From Oscillospiraceae bacterium (GTDB taxonomy: Bacteria > Bacillota > Clostridia > Oscillospirales > Ruminococcaceae), in the NCBI GenBank assembly GCA_017405465.1, contig JAFRAJ010000061.1, positions 36,808 through 100,807 of the forward strand: DNA of 64,000 bases. Direction: 5' to 3'. The position numbers were made by a program, and so were the translations under genes. Positions 42,707 to 50,897 of this stretch are shown one piece after another (position 1 is the first letter of the stretch; each line of letters begins with the position of its first letter). The notes below the pieces were generated by a model. The model ran no database searches. It saw only the letters and a program-made list of their open reading frames with translations, and was not told the DNA's origin.

Positions 42707-44047
42707 ATGGATGAGAAAAGAAGTATACCTTTCAGCCCGCCGGATATAAGTGAGCTTGAGATAGAAGAAGTCATAGAGGCTATGAGGTCCGGGTGGATCA
42801 CCACGGGACCCAGGACTAAACTGTTGGAAAGAAGACTGGCTGCATTTATTGAAACAGGGAAGACGGACATCGACTGTCAGTCTGCGGTGGATATAGATAG
42901 ATACAGTAACCGGGTCGTGTGCCTCAACTCAGCAACTGCAGCAGAGGAGCTTAATCTTAGGATATTAGGTATAGGACCTGGAGATGAGGTTATTGTCCCT
43001 GCTTATACCTATTCTGCTAGTGCAAGCGCAGCTATACACTGTGGGGCTACAGTGATTTTCGTGGATATTCAGAAAGACGGAGATCCCGTAACCCATATGC
43101 CTGAGATGGATTATGGGAAGCTTGAGGAAGCGATTACCGAGAGAACCAAGGCAGTAGTCACAGTTGATCTTGGAGGGATAGTCTGCGATTATGACAGGAT
43201 CTTTGAAATAGTTGAGAGAAAGAGCTATCTGTTCAGACCTGTTGAAAGTGACGGCAGCAGACTTGGAGATCTTTCCTCCAGAATACAGAAATCTCTTGGG
43301 AGGCCTGCAGTTGTTGCCGACTCAGCTCACAGCCTCGGAGCATCCAGAGTTTTCAGAGGAGAACGGCTGAATTGTGGTCAGATCGCCGATCTGACATCAT
43401 TCTCCTTCCATGCAGTGAAGAATTTCACTACCGCAGAAGGAGGGGCGTCTACCTGGAGAGAGATAGAAAGAGTGGACAACAAAGAAATCTACGATCTGTT
43501 TCAGCTTCTCTCTCTGCACGGCCAGAACAAAGATGCGCTTGCTAAATCAAAGACCGGTGGTGGGTCATGGGAGTATGACATAATCGGACCGTGGTATAAA
43601 TGCAACATGACCGATATAATGGCAGCTATCGGCCTGAGACAGCTGGACAGATATCCCGGACTTATCAGACGCCGTCTGGAGATCATTAAGAAATATGATG
43701 AAGTCTGCGATGACCTGAGGATAAAGAGACTGGTACACCATACTGATGAAATGGACAGCTCCAATCATCTTTACCTAATCAGGGTTGACGATGTTGACGC
43801 TCAACAGCGCAATACGCTTATAGATATGTTCGCCGAAAAAGGCGTGGCTACGAATGTCCACTACAAACCTCTTCCCATGATGAGTGCATACAGGGAACTT
43901 GGATGGGATATAAGTGATTTCCCGAACAGTTATGATTATTACAGGAATCTGATCACTCTTCCTTTGTATTCGCTGATGACCGACGAAGATGCAGATTATG
44001 TATGTAGAGTACTGAGAGAAGTGATCACAGAGTTCCGTGGAGATTGA
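42707..44047 (+). CDS. DegT/DnrJ/EryC1-family sugar aminotransferase
   Basis: A 446-residue PLP enzyme. Opening: IPFSPPDISELEIEEVIEAM and GWITTGPRTKLLERRLA; substrate loop VIVPAYTYSASASAAIHCGA; the PLP lysine is in SFSFHAVKNFTTAEGGA. The family transaminates UDP-4-keto-6-deoxy sugars. With the PglF-like dehydratase at 36701 it could give UDP-4-amino-4,6-dideoxy-GlcNAc, as PglE does. It is about 60 residues longer than PglE because of a segment around residues 55-70 and another near 180-210 (FRPVESDGSRLGDLSSRIQ). The PglC-like transferase starts five bases after its stop. Specificity is inferred. Confidence 0.88.
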   Translation: MDEKRSIPFSPPDISELEIEEVIEAMRSGWITTGPRTKLLERRLAAFIETGKTDIDCQSAVDIDRYSNRVVCLNSATAAEELNLRILGIGPGDEVIVPAYTYSASASAAIHCGATVIFVDIQKDGDPVTHMPEMDYGKLEEAITERTKAVVTVDLGGIVCDYDRIFEIVERKSYLFRPVESDGSRLGDLSSRIQKSLGRPAVVADSAHSLGASRVFRGERLNCGQIADLTSFSFHAVKNFTTAEGGASTWREIERVDNKEIYDLFQLLSLHGQNKDALAKSKTGGGSWEYDIIGPWYKCNMTDIMAAIGLRQLDRYPGLIRRRLEIIKKYDEVCDDLRIKRLVHHTDEMDSSNHLYLIRVDDVDAQQRNTLIDMFAEKGVATNVHYKPLPMMSAYRELGWDISDFPNSYDYYRNLITLPLYSLMTDEDADYVCRVLREVITEFRGD

Positions 44048-44051
44048 GTGC

Positions 44052-44735
44052 ATGCTGACGAGATGGGACGACCTTCCCGAGGACATGAGAGTCCCGGAAG
44101 TCAGACCTTATTATGACATACTTAAGAAAAAAACAGTCTCTTTGTTCGTAAAGAGACTGTTTGATATAACGCTGTCTTTGCTGCTGATAATTGTACTTGC
44201 GCTGCCAATGATGGTGATTGCATTGTTAATAAAGACGGACAGCGAAGGACCGGTCATGTACAGACAGGAGAGGGTTACCAGAAACGGCAGAGTATTCCGT
44301 ATACATAAGTTCCGGACGATGGTACAGAACGCTGATAAGATTGGAACAGCAGTAACGGTAGGAAATGATCCCAGGATCACAAGAGTCGGGAACAGGCTCC
44401 GTAAAGTGAGGCTCGATGAACTTCCACAGCTGTTTGATGTTCTTGTCGGGGACATGTCCTTTGTAGGGACACGTCCTGAAGCAGTAAAGTATGTAAATGA
44501 GTATCTGCCACAGTATAAAGCGACATTGCTTCTTCCTGCGGGGATCACCAGTGAGGCCAGCCTCAGATTCAAGGATGAGGACAGTATGCTGGAAGGATCT
44601 GAAGATCCAGACAGGACATATATAGAGGATATCCTCCCACAGAAGATGAAATATAATCTTGAGGCGCTCAATAATCTGAGTTTGGTCAGTGAACTGAAAA
44701 CGATGATTAGGACAGTTTTCGCAGTAATGAAATGA
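44052..44735 (+). CDS. Small undecaprenyl-phosphate sugar phosphotransferase (PglC-type initiator)
   Basis: A 227-residue monotopic phosphoglycosyl transferase. One N-terminal re-entrant hydrophobic segment (KRLFDITLSLLLIIVLALPMM) is followed by the catalytic part: GPVMYRQERVTRNGR, HKFRTMVQNAD, RKVRLDELPQLFDV and GDMSFVGTRPEAVKYV. It transfers a phosphosugar from a UDP-sugar to undecaprenyl phosphate and so starts a repeat unit. Lack of the four extra N-terminal helices separates it from the long initiator at 47844. ATG at 44052 has GGAG nine bases upstream; GTG at 44037 would overlap the aminotransferase. Likely donor: the amino-dideoxy sugar made by the two preceding pathway enzymes. Confidence 0.88.
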   Translation: MLTRWDDLPEDMRVPEVRPYYDILKKKTVSLFVKRLFDITLSLLLIIVLALPMMVIALLIKTDSEGPVMYRQERVTRNGRVFRIHKFRTMVQNADKIGTAVTVGNDPRITRVGNRLRKVRLDELPQLFDVLVGDMSFVGTRPEAVKYVNEYLPQYKATLLLPAGITSEASLRFKDEDSMLEGSEDPDRTYIEDILPQKMKYNLEALNNLSLVSELKTMIRTVFAVMK

Positions 44736-45727
44736 ATGGGAATGCCTGTATGACAGATGAGTATACAAAGAGAGTATCGGTGATAGTGCCTGTTCTCAAT
44801 GAGGAAAGGTACATCGTTATGTTTTGGGAGTCACTTATCTCGCAGACGTTTCCTCACGAAGAAATGGAATGGATCTTCGTTGACGGCGGATCAAGTGATA
44901 AAACACGCGATATTATAGAAGATTATGCAGCACGTTATCCGATACGCCTGATAAGGACTGCAAAAGGTACTCCTCACCAGCTCAATGAAGGAATAATGAG
45001 CTCAAACGGTGAGTATATCGTGAGAATGGACGCCCATGTGACCTATCCTGAAGATTACATAGAGAAATGTGTCGGTTATCTCGACAACCTTGATATAGAT
45101 AATGTTGGTGGAAGAGTCAATACAGTCGCAGAAGGGCTTATAGGACATGCGATAGCTGAAGTCCTTTCCTCCAGATTCGGAGTCGGAGGATCTCAGTTCA
45201 GGATAGGCGGCGGATCGGGTTACGTGGATACTGTTCCTTTCGGGGCATTCAGGAGGGAAGTCTTCCGAAAGGTGGGACTCTTCAACGAAGAGCTTATAAG
45301 AAGCGAAGACAATGACTTGAACGCAAGGATCCGAGCAGCAGGAGGTAAGGTCTATTTAGCGGATGATATATGGTCTGATTATCATTGCAGAGACACTGTG
45401 CAGGGGATGATAAGGTATGGGATGCAGAACGGAAACGCTCTGTTTCATACTATAAAGATGAATCCGAAAGCAATGAGTGTAAGACATTTTATTCCTTTTC
45501 TTTTTGTACTTTCACTCATCTTCTTACCACTAATGGGAAGCCGTTTTGTATTTTTCAAGTATCTGTTTCTGGCAGAGATCAGCATATATCTGCTGTTAGA
45601 TATTGTCTTTTCATTCGCTGCAACTGAGTTTCTATCAGGCTTTTTGAAGCTCTTTCTGTTTCCTGTATTTCATATCTCATATGGAATCGGGTCTCTGTCT
45701 GGACTGATCGGCATTAAACTGTACTAA
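44732..45727 (+). CDS. Family 2 glycosyltransferase with C-terminal membrane helices
   Basis: A 331-residue GT-A enzyme. Nucleotide-binding motif VSVIVPVLNEERYI; DGGSSDKTRDII; the DXD-like site is VRMDAHVTY; the acceptor/catalytic loop is IRSEDNDLNARIRAAGG. Three or so hydrophobic helices fill the last 100 residues. The pattern resembles ExoA-type transferases that add the second sugar to an undecaprenyl-linked first sugar, which suits its place after the PglC-like gene. ATG at 44732 overlaps the previous stop (ATGA); ATG at 44750 is an alternative. Confidence 0.88.
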   Translation: MNGNACMTDEYTKRVSVIVPVLNEERYIVMFWESLISQTFPHEEMEWIFVDGGSSDKTRDIIEDYAARYPIRLIRTAKGTPHQLNEGIMSSNGEYIVRMDAHVTYPEDYIEKCVGYLDNLDIDNVGGRVNTVAEGLIGHAIAEVLSSRFGVGGSQFRIGGGSGYVDTVPFGAFRREVFRKVGLFNEELIRSEDNDLNARIRAAGGKVYLADDIWSDYHCRDTVQGMIRYGMQNGNALFHTIKMNPKAMSVRHFIPFLFVLSLIFLPLMGSRFVFFKYLFLAEISIYLLLDIVFSFAATEFLSGFLKLFLFPVFHISYGIGSLSGLIGIKLY

Positions 45728-45741
45728 TCATATAAGAATAG

Positions 45742-45769
45742 TTGGCACTATAAGCAAATCATATAGAAT
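45742..45769 (+). promoter_or_regulatory. Promoter before the nucleotidyltransferase gene
   Basis: TTGGCA (45742-45747), 16-base spacer, TAGAAT (45764-45769), 50 bases before the start codon. Confidence 0.45.
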
Positions 45770-45818
45770 GCCGGAAACAGCAAAATGCTGAAAAACTATT
45801 TCATTCAAAGGAGTTTAC

Positions 45819-46718
45819 ATGAAAAAGACACTTGTTATCATGGCTGCTGGAATGGGTTCCAGATACGGAGGAGGAATAAAACAGATCGAACCTGTTGGAA
45901 AGAACGGGGAGATCATTATTGATTTCTCCATACATGATGCCATCGAGGCTGGTTTCGATAAGATTGTTACAATCATCCGCAAAGATATAGAAGACGATTT
46001 TAATGAAGTGATAGGTGACAGGCTGAAAAGCTTATGTAAGGAACTTGATGTAGAATGGCATATTGCATATCAGGATCATCCATTGAATGATCCTGAGAAG
46101 TTTCCAGATGGAAGGAAGAAGCCCTGGGGGACCGGCGATGCTGTCTTGAGTTGTAAAGACCTGGTCTCTGAACCTTTTGCTGTCATCAACGCAGATGATT
46201 ACTATGGTAAAGCTGCATTCTTTCAAGCTGTAGAGCTTCTGGAAGAAGGCGGGTATGGAATGATCGGGTACCGGCTCGGAAATACACTTTCTGCTAATGG
46301 GGCTGTAACCAGAGGAGTGTGTGAGGTGGATGGCGGTATCCTGAAAGGCATCGTTGAGACTTCGAACATCATAAAAACCGAGTCGGGAGCGGAAGCTGAC
46401 GGGAAGACTCTTCCGCTTGAAGTAATAGTTTCCATGAATTTCTGGTGTCTACCCCCGGGGTTTATGGGAGTTCTAGAGAAAGGATTTCCTGTATTTATTT
46501 CTGGCATGAAGGATCCTTTGAAGGATGAATATCTGCTACCTACGATCGTAGGAGATGCAGTAAATAAAGGAGTACAGGTAAAAGTATTGGAATCTGAAGA
46601 CATGTGGTTCGGAGTCACTTATCATGAAGACAAAGAATATGTCGTTCAGGAGTTTAAAAAACTCTATGATAAAGGTGTTTATCAGGAAGAACTATATTCA
46701 GATCTGTTAAAGAATTAA
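45819..46718 (+). CDS. Sugar-phosphate nucleotidyltransferase family protein
   Basis: A 299-residue GT-A fold nucleotidyltransferase. The N-terminal signature is MAAGMGSRYGGGIKQIEPVG in place of the classical GxGTRL motif; the metal site is NADDYYG, and GTGDAVLSCKD precedes it. A glycine-rich IKQIEPVG loop replaces the KPxxP signature. The family usually activates a sugar or small phospho-compound with an NTP; members near LicD genes sometimes act with choline kinase-like partners, none of which is present here. AAAGGAG precedes ATG. It is a single gene with its own promoter and terminator. Substrate unknown. Confidence 0.78.
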   Translation: MKKTLVIMAAGMGSRYGGGIKQIEPVGKNGEIIIDFSIHDAIEAGFDKIVTIIRKDIEDDFNEVIGDRLKSLCKELDVEWHIAYQDHPLNDPEKFPDGRKKPWGTGDAVLSCKDLVSEPFAVINADDYYGKAAFFQAVELLEEGGYGMIGYRLGNTLSANGAVTRGVCEVDGGILKGIVETSNIIKTESGAEADGKTLPLEVIVSMNFWCLPPGFMGVLEKGFPVFISGMKDPLKDEYLLPTIVGDAVNKGVQVKVLESEDMWFGVTYHEDKEYVVQEFKKLYDKGVYQEELYSDLLKN

Positions 46719-46727
46719 AACTGTAAG

Positions 46728-46761
46728 AAAAGGACCATCACTATTGTGACGATCCTTTTTC
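46728..46761 (+). terminator. Terminator after the nucleotidyltransferase gene
   Basis: AAAAGGA on the left pairs with TCCTTTT on the right and TCAC with GTGA near the loop; two mismatches lie between. The right arm runs into TTTTTCTC. It also faces the convergent lipoprotein gene. Confidence 0.65.
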
Positions 46762-46777
46762 TCTATTGTACCTGATC

Positions 46778-47533
46778 TTATTTGACTGTGATACCTGTTA
46801 CATGCATCTGAGGTCCATTGTACCAGTAGAGATAACCTTCCAGATCCACTGTATCGCCGACTTTGAGAGCTTCAGCGGCTTTGTAAACATCGGTGCTCGC
46901 ATCCCTGAGGTAACTCTCGATGAGGAACTGGTACTGTGCCCCGTTGAGAGAAACATAAAAGTAAACATCATCACCCTGTGAACCGGAACCATCCCACTTA
47001 TAGGTAAAGGCAGCTCCTTCCTCATTGCTGGCATCAACTGTAACTCCCTTGAAGACAACAAGTTTGTTCATGTGTTTAGCAAGATCATCATCTTTGCCCC
47101 AAAGAGAAGTGGCATCAAAAGCTGTAGCGGTCCATGTGCCGTTGTCCAGGAACTCGAATGAAGAATCAGTGATCTCAACTTCACCGGCCCATTCACTCTT
47201 GAAGCCTTTAACTCTGATCATTGTTCCAGGGACCAGCTTCTTGGAATCTGCTTCTGAACAGGGCAGTTCATAAAGGAAGTATGCACCATCCGGGTCCTGA
47301 CAGTATACGGTTACTTTGTCCTGCCACCATGACTGATGATCCTGTACGAAGCACTCTACAGTGACTTCTGAATCAAGAGCTGCGGCTGCATACTCTGAAT
47401 AGGTCATGACACCTTCTGATTTTGCTGAAGGATCAAATACCGGTTCTGGATCTTTTTCTTCTTCTTTCTTTCCGCATGCAACTAGGGAAAGAGCAAGAAG
47501 GAGAATAAGCATTAAAGATACGATTTTTTTCAT
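46778..47533 (-). CDS. Secreted lipoprotein, OB-fold-like, function unknown
   Basis: A 251-residue lipoprotein. The signal is MKKIVSLMLILLLALSLVAC with the lipobox LVAC; the cysteine is residue 20. An acidic linker (KKEEEKDPEP) leads to two similar halves: VTVECFVQDHQSW...VKGFKSEWAGEVEI and LVVFKGVTVDA...VDLEGYLYWYNGPQMHV. The pattern of a short strand, GxxxxVxGxL and Hxx at the end resembles OB-fold (YdeI/NlpE-like) modules; this is a weak structural guess. ATG at 47533 follows TTGGAGA on the minus strand. It stands alone between the two glycan loci. It could be an envelope binding protein. Confidence 0.75.
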   Translation of the reverse strand: MKKIVSLMLILLLALSLVACGKKEEEKDPEPVFDPSAKSEGVMTYSEYAAAALDSEVTVECFVQDHQSWWQDKVTVYCQDPDGAYFLYELPCSEADSKKLVPGTMIRVKGFKSEWAGEVEITDSSFEFLDNGTWTATAFDATSLWGKDDDLAKHMNKLVVFKGVTVDASNEEGAAFTYKWDGSGSQGDDVYFYVSLNGAQYQFLIESYLRDASTDVYKAAEALKVGDTVDLEGYLYWYNGPQMHVTGITVK

Positions 47534-47843
47534 TTCTTTCTCCAATTTTGATTAATAGTGAATTACTGCACTATAATTATATTCATATTTCTTTTATTTC
47601 CAATAAATATATTGCTTGTTTATCAGGATTGATATCTTTTCTATAAAAAAGGAACAAATTATCTTAATAGAATGAGTTGCATTTTATTATCATCATCAAT
47701 ATTTAACGCGATTTAAATGTAATATAATTAAATAATATGAAATGTAATGGCTATTTGCTTAGTGTTTTGGTGTCTTATACAATTGAAAATTATACTTAGC
47801 TTTGAAATAATCAATTTTCGTGTAGCCATATGGAAGGGTGATT
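47534..47843 (+). promoter_or_regulatory. AT-rich upstream region of the second glycan locus
   Basis: About 310 very AT-rich bases between the lipoprotein gene and the second glycan locus. The best promoter is TTGGTG (47767-47772), 18-base spacer, TATACT (47791-47796), about 50 bases before the start codon. No ORF or RNA gene was recognised. The drop in G+C relative to both sides fits an insertion boundary. Confidence 0.45.
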
Positions 47844-49253
47844 ATGAATAGTAAATGGCGTAATATTTTTTTGAGATTTGCGAAAATGTTAAATGCAGTA
47901 CTAATGACTGCATGTTTCGCTGTTGTTTGGATTCTCTTCTACTCCAAAAGGACGGTCGTAGAGTACCATCTTAATGGAAATATAGCAATAATTGCGCTTT
48001 TTCTATTCTTGTATATAGTGTTAGGGCAAGTTTATGATGCCTTTCTGATAAGTTACTATCCAATATCACAGGTTGTTTATAGTCAGGGACTGGCTGTTCT
48101 GGTTGCTGACTTTTTTATGTTTATAGTTATCTGGTTATTATGGAAGAAGTTTCCTAACCCTTTCCCGGGATTATTAACTTTTGTTGTACAGGTACTTGTA
48201 AGTGCAATATGGACGGCTATTATTCAAAAATGGTATTTCAAAGTCTTTAAATCCCGAAGGTCCATAGTAGTCTATGATGCTCGTGAAGGCTTGGATAGAA
48301 TCATCAAACAGCAAGATCTCAATAAGAAATTTGAAGTGATTGCCTCCGTTCATATTGACGAGTGCCTTAGGGACTTAGAACTACTCGATGATATAGATAC
48401 AGTTTTCTTGTCTGGTATACATAGCCATGAGAGAAACATTATATTGAAGCATTGTATTGAACAAGGAATCAGAGTTATGGTGATACCACGTATCGGTGAT
48501 GTTATCATGAGTTCAGCTGATACGATGCACCTGTTCTATCTTCCAATGTTACGTGTAGAGAGATATAACCCCCAATTCGAATATAGCGTGGTGAAAAGGT
48601 GTTTCGATATTGTTTGTAGTATTCTGGCTATAATCATCCTTTCACCTGTGTTACTGATCACTGCAATCATGATCAAACTTACAGATCATGGTCCTGTTTT
48701 CTACAAACAGATACGCTTGACAAAGGACGGGAAAGAGTTTGAAATAATCAAATTCCGTTCTATGAGAACTGATGCTGAAAAAGATGGGATTGCACGACTT
48801 AGTACTGGAAAAAATGATGACAGAATTACTCCTATCGGAAAAGTAATCAGATCTACACGTATTGATGAGTTACCTCAGTTAATTAATGTTCTGAAAGGAG
48901 ATATGTCTCTAGTAGGCCCTAGACCTGAAAGACCAGAGATTGCAGCGCAATATGAAAAAGAAATGCCTGAGTTCAGATTAAGACTTCAGGCAAAAGCTGG
49001 TGTCACAGGATATGCTCAAGTTTATGGAAAATACAATACAACGCCTTATGATAAATTACAGATGGATCTTATGTATATTGCTCATCCGAGTTTATTCAAG
49101 GATTTGAGTATTATTCTTGCAACTATTAAGATCCTCTTCTTGCCTGAAAGCACCGAAGGCATCGATCCCGGGCAGGTAACCGCTCTTGACTACGAAAATG
49201 AGGCAAATCGCACAGAAAAATGGGAAACACGGGACGAACATTGGGCGGATTAA
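47844..49253 (+). CDS. Long-form undecaprenyl-phosphate sugar phosphotransferase (WcaJ/EpsL-like initiator)
   Basis: A 469-residue polytopic initiator. Four N-terminal helices are followed by a Rossmann-like domain (VVYDAREGLDRIIKQ), a fifth hydrophobic segment (CFDIVCSILAIIILSPVLLI) and the catalytic domain: GPVFYKQIRLTKDGK, IKFRSMRTDAEKDG, RSTRIDELPQLINVLKGDM and LVGPRPERPE, ending GVTGYAQVYGKYNT. It loads the first sugar phosphate on undecaprenyl phosphate for the second polymer. ATG at 47844 has GGAAGGG six to seven bases upstream. The gene is AT-richer than the first glycan locus. A probable group II intron remnant follows it. Confidence 0.92.
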   Translation: MNSKWRNIFLRFAKMLNAVLMTACFAVVWILFYSKRTVVEYHLNGNIAIIALFLFLYIVLGQVYDAFLISYYPISQVVYSQGLAVLVADFFMFIVIWLLWKKFPNPFPGLLTFVVQVLVSAIWTAIIQKWYFKVFKSRRSIVVYDAREGLDRIIKQQDLNKKFEVIASVHIDECLRDLELLDDIDTVFLSGIHSHERNIILKHCIEQGIRVMVIPRIGDVIMSSADTMHLFYLPMLRVERYNPQFEYSVVKRCFDIVCSILAIIILSPVLLITAIMIKLTDHGPVFYKQIRLTKDGKEFEIIKFRSMRTDAEKDGIARLSTGKNDDRITPIGKVIRSTRIDELPQLINVLKGDMSLVGPRPERPEIAAQYEKEMPEFRLRLQAKAGVTGYAQVYGKYNTTPYDKLQMDLMYIAHPSLFKDLSIILATIKILFLPESTEGIDPGQVTALDYENEANRTEKWETRDEHWAD

Positions 49254-49290
49254 ACAAAAATAGAGGCTGTTTCAGAAGGGGCTGAGGCAT

Positions 49291-49640
49291 GTGTGCCTTC
49301 GGTGGAATGTTTTAAGAATAGGACAGGGTAATGTAGCAACTACATACCGGCGGAATGGTCTGTGCTATGTGCTTTCGATAGTTTCAGGCAATAAGAGGCC
49401 GGATAGGGATATGTAGATTTCCACACGCTCTCTGGAGAGTTGAGATTCCTGTGTGGATGCCCGTGTTGAAGGGTTCAAAAATAGGCTTCTTAACTCGGTA
49501 GTTCTGTAAGTAGAGTACCGAAGGAGGCTGGTGTGGACGATCTGATAGAAGGAGCTGGTTGAAATGCAGGCCAGTTGGAAAAGGTAATGAGAACGATATC
49601 GCTCCGGAGGCTGAAAAAGGCTCCAGAGCATTTCGTGTTG
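49291..49640 (+). mobile_element. Probable 5' fragment of a group II intron (domain I only)
   Basis: The 450-base gap 49254-49706 has no credible ORF but many stems. GTGTG at 49291 matches the GUGYG intron start. The five bases before it (GGCAT, 49286-49290) can pair with ATGCC at 49457-49461, as IBS1 with EBS1. Stems include GGTA-(A)-TGTAG/CTACA-TACC (49327-49349), CCACAC (49421-49426)/GTGTGG (49451-49456) enclosing CTCTC/GAGAG, TCGGTA/TACCGA (49494-49520) and AGCTGG/CCAGTT near 49553-49576. No domain V and no maturase gene are present, so it would be a truncated, inactive copy. The family call rests on overall resemblance and is uncertain; another structured RNA is possible. Confidence 0.45.
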
Positions 49641-49706
49641 TTTGAGGGGAATTTTGTTTCTCTACAAATGTAACTAAACGTAATGATTGTTTGAGGATGT
49701 GGATCA

Positions 49707-50894
49707 ATGGGAGAACAGAAAAAAGCGGTAGTAGTCGGTGGAAGTAACGGTATCGGACTGGCTATCAGCAAGAATCTTATTGAAAGAGGTTACTATCTCG
49801 AAATTTGTGACAGGCATGGCCCGGATGAAGGTGTGCTTGATCAGAATGCTTTTCACCACAATTACTGCGATCTTCTCGATTTTGATGAGGAACTGTTCTA
49901 TTCATTAGCTGCAGATCAGAGTGTTGAGCTGCTTATGGTGACGGCTGGTATCGGTCGTGTGGCTGACTTCCAGTTCCATCACACAGCAGAAATCGAAAAG
50001 ATGCTGACAGTGGATACGGTTTCTACGATCAAAATCTTCCGTATTTTCTATGATCGCATCCTTAACGATAACTGCTTTTACGCCGGTGTCATGGGAAGCA
50101 TTTCTGGATGGATGTCCACACCGAGCGCGGCTGTGTATGCGGCTGCTAAGGCAGGCGTGGTCCGTTTTGTAGAGTCCGTGAATATCGAGCTTGAGGCATA
50201 TGGCTCAAAGAACCGGATTCTCGATATTAGTCCGGCAAGTTTTCAAGGTTCGAAGTTCTACGGCGGTAAGAATGATTTGAGCATAACCGGCCCGCTGGCA
50301 GAGCAGATTCTGGAACACTTATTCAGCCATGATACTCGCTTCATTCCGCAGTATGAAGAAATATTTAAAGCGGTTCTGGAGCGATATGCTGCAGATCCTC
50401 ATGAATATGGTCTTCATAGTTATGAATATAAAAAAGAATCTGGCCGCTTGGATAACAACAAGCGTGTAATTATCGGCTACTTGTCCGGCACGTTTGATCT
50501 ATTCCATGTAGGTCATTTAAATCTCCTTCGCCGGGCTAAGGCTCAGTGCGATTACCTCATTGTTGGTGTGCACGGGTCCGGTGCATGGAAAGGTAAAGAA
50601 ACATTCATTCCTTTTGAAGAGCGGAAAGCGATTGTCGGTGCATGCAAGTATGTGGACAAGGTCGTGGATTCCTGCACAGAGGACTCGGATGCCTGGGATC
50701 TGTGGCATTACGACAAGCTGTTTGTTGGATCCGATTATAAAGGTACATCAAGGTTTCAACGGTATGAGGAGTACTTTGCTGATAAGGGCGTAGAAATTGT
50801 GTATTTCCCTTATACACAGAGCACTAGTAGTACTCAGATCCGGAAGACGGTGATGCTGAAAACTAAAGATATCAAGATTGATGAGGAAGGCTAA
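49707..50894 (+). CDS. SDR dehydrogenase fused to a TagD-like cytidylyltransferase
   Basis: A 395-residue bifunctional-looking protein. Residues 1-240 are a short-chain dehydrogenase: VVGGSNGIGLAISKNL, TAGIG and the catalytic VYAAAKAG (YxxxK) after GSISGW. Residues 252-385 are a cytidylyltransferase of the glycerol-3-phosphate type: GTFDLFHVGHLNLLRRAK with HxGH, and TQSTSSTQIRK matching the ISTTxIR motif. Both active sites look complete. The next gene encodes a TagF-like polyol-phosphate transferase. Known ribitol systems use a separate medium-chain TarJ reductase or an IspD-type fusion (Bcs1), so an SDR joined to a TagD-type domain is a different arrangement. Predicted to reduce a keto-sugar phosphate and activate it as a CDP-polyol; the polyol is unknown. 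Confidence 0.85.
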   Translation: MGEQKKAVVVGGSNGIGLAISKNLIERGYYLEICDRHGPDEGVLDQNAFHHNYCDLLDFDEELFYSLAADQSVELLMVTAGIGRVADFQFHHTAEIEKMLTVDTVSTIKIFRIFYDRILNDNCFYAGVMGSISGWMSTPSAAVYAAAKAGVVRFVESVNIELEAYGSKNRILDISPASFQGSKFYGGKNDLSITGPLAEQILEHLFSHDTRFIPQYEEIFKAVLERYAADPHEYGLHSYEYKKESGRLDNNKRVIIGYLSGTFDLFHVGHLNLLRRAKAQCDYLIVGVHGSGAWKGKETFIPFEERKAIVGACKYVDKVVDSCTEDSDAWDLWHYDKLFVGSDYKGTSRFQRYEEYFADKGVEIVYFPYTQSTSSTQIRKTVMLKTKDIKIDEEG

Positions 50895-50897
50895 TCG

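Noticed and set aside
45819..46718. LicC-type choline-phosphate cytidylyltransferase
   Set aside because: The N-terminal motif MGSRYGGGIKQ differs from LicC and no choline kinase is adjacent, so the substrate was left open.
49254..49706. Riboswitch, T-box or EAR-type leader RNA
   Set aside because: No T-box AGGGTGGNACCGCG motif and no terminator/antiterminator before 49707; the length and the GTGTG start fit an intron fragment better.
49365..49771. Three overlapping minus-strand open frames of about 90-107 codons in the non-coding block
   Set aside because: They overlap each other and verified RNA stems, lack ribosome binding sites and show no family resemblance; the absence of stops is probably by chance.
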